The notes under the pieces are model-generated. The model worked only from the letters and a program-made list of their open reading frames with translations, was not told the origin of the DNA and searched no databases. Shown here in pieces: positions 15,032 to 22,056 of a stretch of DNA of 58,965 nt (position 1 is the first letter of the stretch; the number at the start of each line of letters is the position of its first letter). The translations under genes were made by a program, and so were the position numbers. Source of the stretch: Bacteroidales bacterium (GTDB lineage Bacteria > Bacteroidota > Bacteroidia > Bacteroidales > TTA-H9); assembly GCA_030656615.1 (NCBI GenBank), contig JAUSOY010000083.1, positions 1-58,965 on the forward strand, given 5' to 3'.

Positions 15032-16012
15032 CTATTTTTTTATAATAATTCGTAATAAAACATGAATTGCAATTCCCCCGAAAGCCAACATCATAAAAAC
15101 AATGCTGATAACATTCAGGTAATAATTCCGGTTAGCTCCAATAACGAAGGTATCGCCAAGGATGGCACCGTTAAAAAAGCCGAGCTTACTTCGTTCTTCT
15201 TTTGCTCTGAATTTGTAGAGTGTTGTCATTAATATCGAATTCTGTGAATGACATTCCACACATTTTTTCACGGCTTGAGCTTTCGGACGAATCTTGTGAG
15301 CGACCAGTACATCATTGGTGACTTCTGTATGGCACTCGATGCATCGTACACTGCTGAAATGAACCTTCTGATTGGGTAACCAATCATGGCTGGTCACAAC
15401 ATTCGGGTTAATATTATCAGTAAGTAACTGATACTTATCTAAATTAGCATGACAACTTAAACAGATACTGTTATCGTAAGCAATAATCTCTTTGATGTTT
15501 TCTGTTGTACGTGCATTAATCTTGTAACTGTGGGGATCGTGACACATCCAGCAAGAAAAATCCTCACTAAAAGAATTAGAATGAACACTTTCACCAAACT
15601 CCCTATCGATTTCCTCAAAGTTGAATTTGGCATAATTTTCATCACCGCCATGACAGTCCATGCAGGTCGATTTGGGCTCCATGCGCAGTTCACCGGAATG
15701 CGGGAAGTTTAAATACTCTTCCGAATGGCAATCGGTACAACGAAAACTTTTGTGATTGGAAACATAATACTCTTCAGGATTTACTTGATGTTCAGAACAC
15801 ATTCGATGCCTTTCAACCTTTTCGGTCATCGTATTCTCAAAAGTATACTTGCTTTTGGAATGGCACTTTAAACATTCCTGATTGTCGATTTTTACCGATT
15901 CATCAACGTCGGGAAACTGACCATCTTTCAATTCCCCGGCAGCAACCAGCACTGAAATTATCAGTATCGAAAGCAGGAAGGGCTTTTTGATTTTTGATAG
16001 AATTGAACTCAT
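15032..16012 (-). CDS. Heptahaem c-type cytochrome anchored in the inner membrane
   Basis: This 326-residue protein has an N-terminal hydrophobic signal/anchor (FLLSILIISVLVAAG) and seven CXXCH motifs in order: CLKCH, CTDCH, CMDCH, CWMCH, CLSCH, CIECH and CVECH. A C-terminal membrane helix (VISIVFMMLAFGGIAIHVLL) and a basic tail complete it. Both ends anchor it with the haem domain in the periplasm. Many free histidines (for example SVHSNS, VTSHDW, VAHKI) could give bis-His ligation. It is the first gene of the operon under the tandem FNR-type sites at 16257-16291. It probably accepts electrons from the cytochrome b encoded next, from the FeS/NrfD pair, or from both. Confidence 0.88.
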   Translation of the reverse strand: MSSILSKIKKPFLLSILIISVLVAAGELKDGQFPDVDESVKIDNQECLKCHSKSKYTFENTMTEKVERHRMCSEHQVNPEEYYVSNHKSFRCTDCHSEEYLNFPHSGELRMEPKSTCMDCHGGDENYAKFNFEEIDREFGESVHSNSFSEDFSCWMCHDPHSYKINARTTENIKEIIAYDNSICLSCHANLDKYQLLTDNINPNVVTSHDWLPNQKVHFSSVRCIECHTEVTNDVLVAHKIRPKAQAVKKCVECHSQNSILMTTLYKFRAKEERSKLGFFNGAILGDTFVIGANRNYYLNVISIVFMMLAFGGIAIHVLLRIIIKK

Positions 16013-16256
16013 AAGATTTTATACGTATTATTGGATTCGCTTATAAATTTACAATAATTGTAGAAAGTTTTCAGGAGACTTTCAGAGCATTTATTGAAGT
16101 TCGTTTGTTTGTCAGTCTAACGATACTTTGTGCAGTTTTCATACCTTTTACAAAGAAGTTTTGGCTTTTCACTTCTAACACCCACGCCCATATACAAAGA
16201 ACGGAATTTCGGTTGAAATTTTATAGTATGTTTTTCCGAAACAAAATCGCTATTGA

Positions 16257-16291
16257 TTGATATTAATCATGCTGTGATTGACATTTATCAA
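16257..16291 (-). promoter_or_regulatory. Tandem FNR-type sites between the heptahaem operon and ccmB
   Basis: Site C is TTGAT-ATTA-ATCAT (16257-16270) and site D is TTGAC-ATTT-ATCAA (16278-16291). The centres, 16263.5 and 16284.5, are exactly 21 bases apart, as at 6412-6446. Read toward the minus-strand operon, the better site is distal and the weaker proximal, again as at the hexahaem locus. The proximal centre lies 251 bases before the heptahaem start codon and site D lies 237 bases before ccmB, so the regulated promoter is not certain. The rest of the 509-base gap shows one candidate promoter element for ccmB. Confidence 0.6.
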
Positions 16292-16432
16292 TAGAAAGTC
16301 GCATAATTTTATAATTATTAGCGGTTTTATATGGGTAAAATATTAAGCTTTTACGGAACTTCTTGGTATTGTGAGCCTTTATCTCCGATTCAGAAGGTAT
16401 TTTTGTTCCGGAATGTGCGATATTGGATGGTG

Positions 16433-16440
16433 TAACTTTG
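16433..16440 (+). promoter_or_regulatory. Candidate -7 box for the ccm genes
   Basis: TAACTTTG is a perfect TAnnTTTG box 82 bases before ccmB. The nearest TTTG upstream (16402-16405) is 27 bases away, longer than the usual 19-21. A second box, TACTTTTG (16504-16511), is too close to the start codon to be convincing. Confidence 0.4.
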
Positions 16441-16521
16441 TTTGGTTTCCGAATGAAAAATTCAAGCCAACATACCACTTAGCAGAACCACCATGTTTTT
16501 ATTTACTTTTGCCAACACCTT

Positions 16522-17181
16522 ATGGTAATACATCAATTAAAAATATTATTACTGAAAGACATCCGTCTTGAATTGAAGCAAAAATATGCCATCAATGGGA
16601 TATTGCTTTATGTTCTTTCAACGGTGTTTGTTTCATTTTTATCCTTTGAACGAATTCTGGACGGAAAAACATGGAATGCCCTTTTTTGGATAATTCTGTT
16701 ATTTTCTGCCGTTAACGCGGTCAGTAAGAGTTTTGTGCAAGAAGGTCAGCCACGACAGTTGTATTATTATACCATTGTTAGTCCATTGGCCTTAATACTT
16801 TCTAAAATTCTTTATAATGCCTTACTGATGGGTATTATTTCACTTCTATGTTTTGGAGCCTTCGTGGTGTTTCTGGGTAATATGGTCGAGAGTACACCTT
16901 TGTTTCTCTTCACGATACTATTGGGTGGATGGGGATTTTCGGGTGTATTAACCATGGTTTCGGCCATTGCATCGCGTACCAGCAATAATTTTGCCTTGAT
17001 GGCGATTCTGAGTTTTCCGGTGGTTTTACCGATTTTGCTTATTGTAATGAAAGTTACAAATGCTGCTTTAAATGGTGGCGGTTTCGCTGACAACTGGAGT
17101 CCTTTGATGGCTTTGTTCTTGCTCAATATTATGATAGCAGCGCTGGCTTCGGTATTGTTTCCTTATTTATGGAAGGATTAG
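16522..17181 (+). CDS. ccmB: Haem exporter protein CcmB
   Basis: The 219-residue protein has six hydrophobic helices and the CcmB pattern. A cytoplasmic LLLKDIRLELKQKY start is followed by SFERILDGKTWNALFWIILL, then SFVQEGQPRQLYYYTIVSP and a Gly-rich SGVLTMVSAIASRTSNN segment. CcmB is the membrane part of the CcmAB transporter that, with CcmC, loads haem on to CcmE in System I cytochrome c maturation. The ATPase gene ccmA is not in the window. The order ccmB-C-D-E follows, with gaps of 48, 16 and 19 bases. Confidence 0.92.
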   Translation: MVIHQLKILLLKDIRLELKQKYAINGILLYVLSTVFVSFLSFERILDGKTWNALFWIILLFSAVNAVSKSFVQEGQPRQLYYYTIVSPLALILSKILYNALLMGIISLLCFGAFVVFLGNMVESTPLFLFTILLGGWGFSGVLTMVSAIASRTSNNFALMAILSFPVVLPILLIVMKVTNAALNGGGFADNWSPLMALFLLNIMIAALASVLFPYLWKD

Positions 17182-17229
17182 CGGTCAACATTATGACTGT
17201 TTCCTTGTTATTGAACTAAACGTTTGTAT

Positions 17230-17910
17230 ATGGAATTTAAAAAAAACTGGTGGAAATATCTTGGGGGATTATTAATCCTGTACTCTATCATAGCGGGGCT
17301 TTTGATGAAAGTGCCTGAGTTACCGATTATTCGTGAAAGTATTCGTAACCTGTTCTTTCATGTTTGTATGTGGTTTGCCATGATTGCTATTATGGGCGTT
17401 TCGGCAGTACAAAGCATTATGTATCTGCGAAATATGAAACGTGAAACCGACATCGCGGCCTCAGAAGCTGCCTTTACAGGTTTGCTTTTTGGATTTCTGG
17501 GAATTACTACCGGAATGATTTGGGCAAATTTTACCTGGGGAACTCCCTGGACGAACGATCCACAATTAAACGGTGCAGCGGTAAGTATACTCATCTACCT
17601 CGCATACGCAGTTCTCCGGAGCAGTATTGATGAAGAGCAGAAGCGAGCAAGGATTTCTGCCGTGTACAATGTTTTTGCTTTCGTGCTTTTTATTGTTTTT
17701 GTGGGCGTGTTGCCACGCATGGCGGCGGCATCCATTCATCCCGGAAAGGGTGGAAATCCTGCACTGGGTGCTACCTCACTCGATAGCATGATGCGTCTGG
17801 TATTTTATCCTGCAATTATAGGATGGATCATTGTTGCAATCATTATATGGAATATTCGCCGTCGCCTTAAAATGGCACAGATGGCTCAAATGGAAATGGA
17901 AGAAGAATAA
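17230..17910 (+). CDS. ccmC: CcmC-type haem-handling membrane protein
   Basis: This 226-residue six-helix protein matches CcmC/CcsA. It has NLFFHVCMWFAMIAIMGVSA (a haem-ligand histidine next to a membrane helix), the tryptophan-rich segment WANFTWGTPWTNDPQLNGAA in place of the usual WGTxWxWDxRLT, and ASIHPGKGGNP with the second histidine. CcmC presents haem to CcmE on the periplasmic face. A TTG lies two codons upstream of the chosen ATG at 17230; the ATG is more likely. The NDPQ sequence is a departure from the usual WDxR core. Confidence 0.88.
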   Translation: MEFKKNWWKYLGGLLILYSIIAGLLMKVPELPIIRESIRNLFFHVCMWFAMIAIMGVSAVQSIMYLRNMKRETDIAASEAAFTGLLFGFLGITTGMIWANFTWGTPWTNDPQLNGAAVSILIYLAYAVLRSSIDEEQKRARISAVYNVFAFVLFIVFVGVLPRMAAASIHPGKGGNPALGATSLDSMMRLVFYPAIIGWIIVAIIIWNIRRRLKMAQMAQMEMEEE

Positions 17911-17926
17911 GAAAAGAACAAAAGAT

Positions 17927-18058
17927 ATGGAAAATAAAATGTTCGTCGTCGTGGCTGTTATGAGCCTGATTTTTATCGGAGTTTTTGTGTATCTGCTGTA
18001 TCTCGATCGTAAAACGTCAAAACTCGAGAAATACTACAAATCACAGAAAAAGGATTGA
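17927..18058 (+). CDS. CcmD-like small membrane protein
   Basis: The 43-residue peptide has one membrane helix (FVVVAVMSLIFIGVFVYLLY) followed by a charged tail (DRKTSKLEKYYKSQKKD). Size, topology and position between ccmC and ccmE fit CcmD, which helps release haem-loaded CcmE. ATG 17927 is chosen over an in-frame start inside ccmC because it lies 16 bases after the ccmC stop codon. Sequence similarity alone would not identify so short a protein. Confidence 0.75.
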   Translation: MENKMFVVVAVMSLIFIGVFVYLLYLDRKTSKLEKYYKSQKKD

Positions 18059-18077
18059 CTTAATAATTTGACAGAAA

Positions 18078-18488
18078 ATGAAAACTAAACATATTATCAT
18101 CTTGCTTATAGCTGTTTTGGCAGTTGGTGTTATCATAACAACCTTCGCTGATGCCAGTACATATACCAATTTTAGTGATGCCGCCAAACATCCTACTAAG
18201 GAGTTTCATGTAATAGGTAAGTTAAAAACAGATATGCCTGTAACCTACGATCCGTCAAATCCTGATTATCTTGATTTTTATCTGACAGACGATAAAGGGA
18301 ATGTAAAAAAAGTGGTGTATCATGGTGCCAAACCTCAGGATTTTGAAAAATCGGAGCAGGTTGTACTCACGGGGTATATGGATAATGATGAGTTTCAGGC
18401 GACAGGAATGTTATTAAAATGTCCTTCGAAGTATAATGATCAGGAAAAGCCGGAGGCATTTGAGAACAAGACTTACGGAACCAATTAG
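18078..18488 (+). CDS. ccmE: CcmE haem chaperone of the CXXXY type
   Basis: This 136-residue protein has an N-terminal membrane anchor (HIIILLIAVLAVGVIITTF) and an OB-fold beta domain (KEFHVIGKLKTD..., DFYLTDDKGN, VVLTGYMDNDEFQATGMLLK). It ends in CPSKY (C115, Y119). Classical CcmE binds haem through His in HxxxY; here cysteine replaces the histidine (CxxxY). This matches the variant described for Desulfovibrio-type and archaeal CcmE in systems reported to lack CcmH. It receives haem from CcmABC and passes it to CcmF, which is not encoded here. A strong terminator follows. Confidence 0.9.
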   Translation: MKTKHIIILLIAVLAVGVIITTFADASTYTNFSDAAKHPTKEFHVIGKLKTDMPVTYDPSNPDYLDFYLTDDKGNVKKVVYHGAKPQDFEKSEQVVLTGYMDNDEFQATGMLLKCPSKYNDQEKPEAFENKTYGTN

Positions 18489-18503
18489 ATATTTTGGTTT
18501 TTA

Positions 18504-18547
18504 AATAATGCGAGGCTGATTCGGAACCGAATCAGCCTCGCATTATT
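18504..18547. terminator. Bidirectional terminator between ccmE and tpx
   Basis: A perfect 21-bp stem (18504-18524 with 18527-18547) with a minimal AA centre lies between the convergent ccmE and tpx stop codons. The outer part is A/T-rich on both sides, so it can act in both directions. Confidence 0.85.
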
Positions 18548-18565
18548 ATATGCCTGAAAGTTTTA

Positions 18566-19075
18566 TTATAACTGCTTCACCGCATCCAGGGCGGAATCAA
18601 AATCAGGTTCATGGGTATTTTCTTTCACGTACTCCACATATTTTACAATGCCTGATTTATCAATAATGATAACGCCGCGGTTAAGCAAACGTAGTTCCTC
18701 AATAAGAAAACCATACTTAATACCGAAATCGGTATCCTTATGATCCGATAGCGTAATTACTTTATCGATGCCTTCAGCGGCACAAAAACGACCCAAAGCG
18801 AAAGGAAGGTCACAGGAAATGGTAAGAATGACCACATCGCCTAAGGCTGTTGCTTCTTTATTAAAACGGCGGGTTTGAGCGGCGCAAACACCTGTATCTA
18901 CCGATGGTACAGAACTGATAATAACGGTCTGACCTTTATAATCGCTGAGTTTAACGGGTTTCAGCCCTTCGCCAATAACGGTGAAGTCAGGAGCCATGTC
19001 GCCAAGCTTGATCATGTCGCCAAGTAAGGTGAGTGGATTTCCAAGAAAGGTGGTAATGCCTGTATTTTTTTTCAT
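18566..19075 (-). CDS. tpx: Thiol peroxidase (atypical 2-Cys peroxiredoxin)
   Basis: The 169-residue protein has the Tpx signature: peroxidatic C64 in PSVDTGVCAAQTRRFN and resolving C98 in SCDLPFALGRFC. The 34-residue spacing is the same as C61/C95 of E. coli Tpx. It reduces hydrogen peroxide and alkyl hydroperoxides in the cytoplasm using thioredoxin. It converges on ccmE and is transcribed alone from a promoter that shares its -7 element with the divergent ubiD-family gene. Confidence 0.95.
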   Translation of the reverse strand: MKKNTGITTFLGNPLTLLGDMIKLGDMAPDFTVIGEGLKPVKLSDYKGQTVIISSVPSVDTGVCAAQTRRFNKEATALGDVVILTISCDLPFALGRFCAAEGIDKVITLSDHKDTDFGIKYGFLIEELRLLNRGVIIIDKSGIVKYVEYVKENTHEPDFDSALDAVKQL

Positions 19076-19251
19076 CTGAATAAGTATTTAAATGCTTGAA
19101 TATATTTTATATATAAGAAAATTCCCTTGAATTTAATATGCTAATTTAACACGTTTTTCGGTTCATATTCCGGTATGAAATGATTTTTAGGCTTTCTGAA
19201 CCGTTCAATTAAATAGTGTTGATGATTATGTGTTAACTATGGCATTAAAAA

Positions 19252-19285
19252 CAAAGCTATTTTTGCATTGTTCATATTTTTCAAA
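19252..19285. promoter_or_regulatory. Overlapping divergent promoters of tpx and the UbiD-family gene
   Basis: CAAAGCTATTTTTG (19252-19265) contains two TAnnTTTG boxes back to back that share the central TA. On the minus strand it reads TAGCTTTG (19252-19259), with its TTTG partner as CAAA on the plus strand at 19282-19285, 22 bases away. On the plus strand it reads TATTTTTG (19258-19265), with no clear TTTG upstream. The plus-strand start would be near 19272, which excludes the in-frame start at 19268 and supports ATG 19295. Confidence 0.5.
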
Positions 19286-19294
19286 ATTATTCAT

Positions 19295-21175
19295 ATGACT
19301 TACCGCAGCCTTTCCGATTTTGTAAAAACCCTTGAAAATGCTAATGAATTGTATAGGGTTCATTCCATTGTTTCTACACAGCTCGAAATGACTGAAATTG
19401 CCGATCGGCTGGTAAAAAAGGGAAGCAAGGCGGTGCTTTTTGAAAATAATGAAAGTGGATTTCCGGTACTACTTAATGCGTTCGCTTCTGAAAAACGAAT
19501 GTGTTTATCGCTGGGAGTTTCTGATTTCGACGAAATTCCACAGCGCATCGACGCTCTTTTTAAGCAATTAACGACTCCAACTCCCGGATTTTTAGCAAAA
19601 ATGAGGCTTTTACCTTCTTTGGGTGAAGTGGCTTCATGGATGCCAAAAACCATTCGCGGAAGAGGCGCTTGTCAGGAAATTGTTATGGAAAGCCCTGATT
19701 TGCACAAACTCCCGGTTCTGACCTGCTGGCCCCACGATGGTGGCCCATTCATTACCCTTCCACTGGTTCATACCATTCATCCGGAAACAGGTCACAGGAA
19801 TACAGGCATGTACAGGGTTCAGGTTTTTGATAGCAAAACAGGTGGTATGCACTGGCAATTGCATAAAACAGGTGCTAACCATTTCGAAGCCTACAAAAAA
19901 CTTGGAAAGAAAATGCCTGTAAGCATCGCACTGGGAGGCGACCCGGCATATACCTACGCGGCTACGGCACCTTTGCCAGAAAATATTGATGAATACCTTC
20001 TTGCCGGTTTTCTCAGACGTAAAAAGGTAGAATTGGTGAAATGTCTCACCAACGAATTGTTTGTTCCCGGCGATGCTGATATTATTATTGAAGGATGGGT
20101 TGATCCATCCGAAGATTTGATTCTCGAAGGCCCCTTTGGTGATCATACGGGATATTATAGTCTGGCCGATATGTATCCACGCTTTCATGTCGAATGCATA
20201 ACTCACCGACGCGATGCCATTTATCCTGCTACCATTGTCGGGATTCCTCCGCAGGAAGATGAATGGCTGGGAAAAGCCACCGAACGTATTTTCCTTTCAC
20301 CCATACGTATTACCATGAATCCCGAAGTACAGGATATGGATTTGCCGGTGGAAGGGGTTTTTCATAATATTGCTCTGGTGAGTCTTAAAAGCACCTACGC
20401 CGGACAAGCTTTTAAAGTCATGACTTCTTTGTTGGGTGCCGGACAAATGATGTTTACAAAAAATCTGATGGCTTTTAATGAAGATGTAGATGTACACAAT
20501 TACACATCTGTTATGAAAGCTGTTTCGGATAGGGTCGATCCGCTGAATCATATTGTTTTCTCAAAAGGCCCTGTAGATGTTCTTGATCATGCTTCAACCG
20601 AATTCGCATACGGTTCCAAGCTGATGATGGATGCAACGGGTCCGGTTTTATACCAGCAATCGGGTTCTTTTTCAGAGAAAAATGCTATCGCATCGTTTCC
20701 AGAAATCCTTTCCGTGAATACCAGTCTCCTCGATTCGGGGATTTCCTGCCTGATTATCCGTATTAAAAAATCACGTACGAGGCATATCCGTGAACTACAT
20801 CAGCAGATGTATACGAATGCCTGGATGGATGGTATTCGATTCGTGGTTTATATGGAAGACAAAGCGGATATTAATAATCTTCCTGAGGTGGTCTGGCGCG
20901 CTTCCAATAATCTGGATCCCATTCGTGATTGTTTCTTCGCAATGGATTCTTCCTTCCAGCCTATGCCATGTATGGCGATAGATGCTACCCGTAAGACCGA
21001 AAAATTGGATGGATTCAAACGCGAATGGCCGAATATTGTCACTATGGATGCTGCAACCATTCTGAAAGTGGATGAACGATGGGCGGATCTCGGTCTGGGT
21101 GAATTTGTTGAATCACCATCTGCTCCTTTTTTGGATCGTTTATATCCGGGTAAGGCAGTAGCGGAAGAAGACTAA
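19295..21175 (+). CDS. UbiD-family (menaquinone biosynthesis-type) decarboxylase
   Basis: The 626-residue protein has the UbiD architecture: an N-terminal domain with IVMESPDLHKLPVLTCWPHDGGPFITLPLV, then TGHRNTGMYRVQVFD and MPVSIALGGDP. The segment EGPFGDHTGYY and a final ATILKVDERWADLGLG region follow. UbiD enzymes use prenylated FMN to decarboxylate aromatic or polyprenylated acids. At over 600 residues it resembles the menaquinone-pathway members (futalosine route) found in Bacteroidetes more than E. coli UbiD, and menaquinone is the quinone expected for the NrfD modules here. The substrate is inferred. Confidence 0.85.
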   Translation: MTYRSLSDFVKTLENANELYRVHSIVSTQLEMTEIADRLVKKGSKAVLFENNESGFPVLLNAFASEKRMCLSLGVSDFDEIPQRIDALFKQLTTPTPGFLAKMRLLPSLGEVASWMPKTIRGRGACQEIVMESPDLHKLPVLTCWPHDGGPFITLPLVHTIHPETGHRNTGMYRVQVFDSKTGGMHWQLHKTGANHFEAYKKLGKKMPVSIALGGDPAYTYAATAPLPENIDEYLLAGFLRRKKVELVKCLTNELFVPGDADIIIEGWVDPSEDLILEGPFGDHTGYYSLADMYPRFHVECITHRRDAIYPATIVGIPPQEDEWLGKATERIFLSPIRITMNPEVQDMDLPVEGVFHNIALVSLKSTYAGQAFKVMTSLLGAGQMMFTKNLMAFNEDVDVHNYTSVMKAVSDRVDPLNHIVFSKGPVDVLDHASTEFAYGSKLMMDATGPVLYQQSGSFSEKNAIASFPEILSVNTSLLDSGISCLIIRIKKSRTRHIRELHQQMYTNAWMDGIRFVVYMEDKADINNLPEVVWRASNNLDPIRDCFFAMDSSFQPMPCMAIDATRKTEKLDGFKREWPNIVTMDAATILKVDERWADLGLGEFVESPSAPFLDRLYPGKAVAEED

Positions 21176-21180
21176 ATCGA

Positions 21181-21777
21181 TTAGAAATAGTATGAATACT
21201 GAATATTCCCACCAAGTACGGTACCATTATTAAAGCCCTTACTGCTGAAAAGCGGAATGTAAAAGACTTTGAATGCCAATGACGAACGTTTGGATTCGGT
21301 AAACTTCATTCCCGCCTGGTACTGAAACATAGGCCCCGCTGAGAAAAATGATTCTCCTCGATTATTTAGATCGGAAGTGTAATCGGGTCCGTAGTTTAAA
21401 CTGATTCCCATACCGGGTCCCGAAAACCAAATCCTTCCGCTGGCGGAAGGATGCTCCCATAAATAAGCGACTTCCGGCTCAAACTGTAGCATGTCAAATG
21501 CGGCGGCAAATAGAATGGGACGCATAAATGGAATGTTTATAATGAGTGATTGGTCGGGACTTATTGTGCGTTTGATGGAAAACATAATGTCGGCGATGGG
21601 GCCACCTTTAACACCAGCAGCGCTGGCTACACACATCCTGAGGTCATCATAACGTCCTCCGCTCATGGCCAACACGCCATAGTGTATGTTCTGTGAATGT
21701 GAATTTAAAGGAAGAAAAAGTATGAACAATCCGATGATTGTCAGATGTATGAATGATTTTTTGAAAAGATTTTTCAT
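21181..21777 (-). CDS. Hypothetical exported protein, probably a small beta-barrel
   Basis: This 198-residue protein has a signal peptide (IIGLFILFLPLNSHSQ). Alternating beta-strand patterns run to an aromatic C terminus (GGNIQYSYYF), a common feature of outer-membrane beta-barrels. Its stop codon lies 5 bases from that of the convergent decarboxylase gene, with no terminator hairpin between them. No family recognised, and no functional partner is apparent. Confidence 0.6.
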   Translation of the reverse strand: MKNLFKKSFIHLTIIGLFILFLPLNSHSQNIHYGVLAMSGGRYDDLRMCVASAAGVKGGPIADIMFSIKRTISPDQSLIINIPFMRPILFAAAFDMLQFEPEVAYLWEHPSASGRIWFSGPGMGISLNYGPDYTSDLNNRGESFFSAGPMFQYQAGMKFTESKRSSLAFKVFYIPLFSSKGFNNGTVLGGNIQYSYYF

Positions 21778-21986
21778 AATAGATTTATTTGGACAAAAGG
21801 ATAATTTCTACCGCTTAAAAGTTAATTCATTTGATAAACTCCGATATATATAATATAAAAATAAGGAAAATGTTTATGAAATCATGAATTAATTTTTTGG
21901 TTCGTCCTTAATCCTAAGACAATCCCATTTCGATTTTAGAATAAAAGTCTTTTTTCGATCGAATTCTCTTGTATTAAGTACGTCAT

Positions 21987-22019
21987 TTTGTCAGCCTTTT
22001 TGTAATGGCACGACCTTTG
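21987..22019 (+). promoter_or_regulatory. Promoter of htpG
   Basis: TTTG (21987-21990), 21 bases of spacer and GACCTTTG (22012-22019, one mismatch to TAnnTTTG) lie 37 bases before the start codon. No heat-shock inverted repeat was seen in the 279-base gap. Confidence 0.5.
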
Positions 22020-22056
22020 AGAAGCAAAATCTCAGAAACCTAAAAATCATTATAGC

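Noticed and set aside
13324-16012. DsrMKJOP-type sulfur complex
   Set aside because: FeS, NrfD, cytochrome b and multihaem c types agree, but no DsrK-like HdrD subunit is present and the cytochrome has seven haems instead of three.
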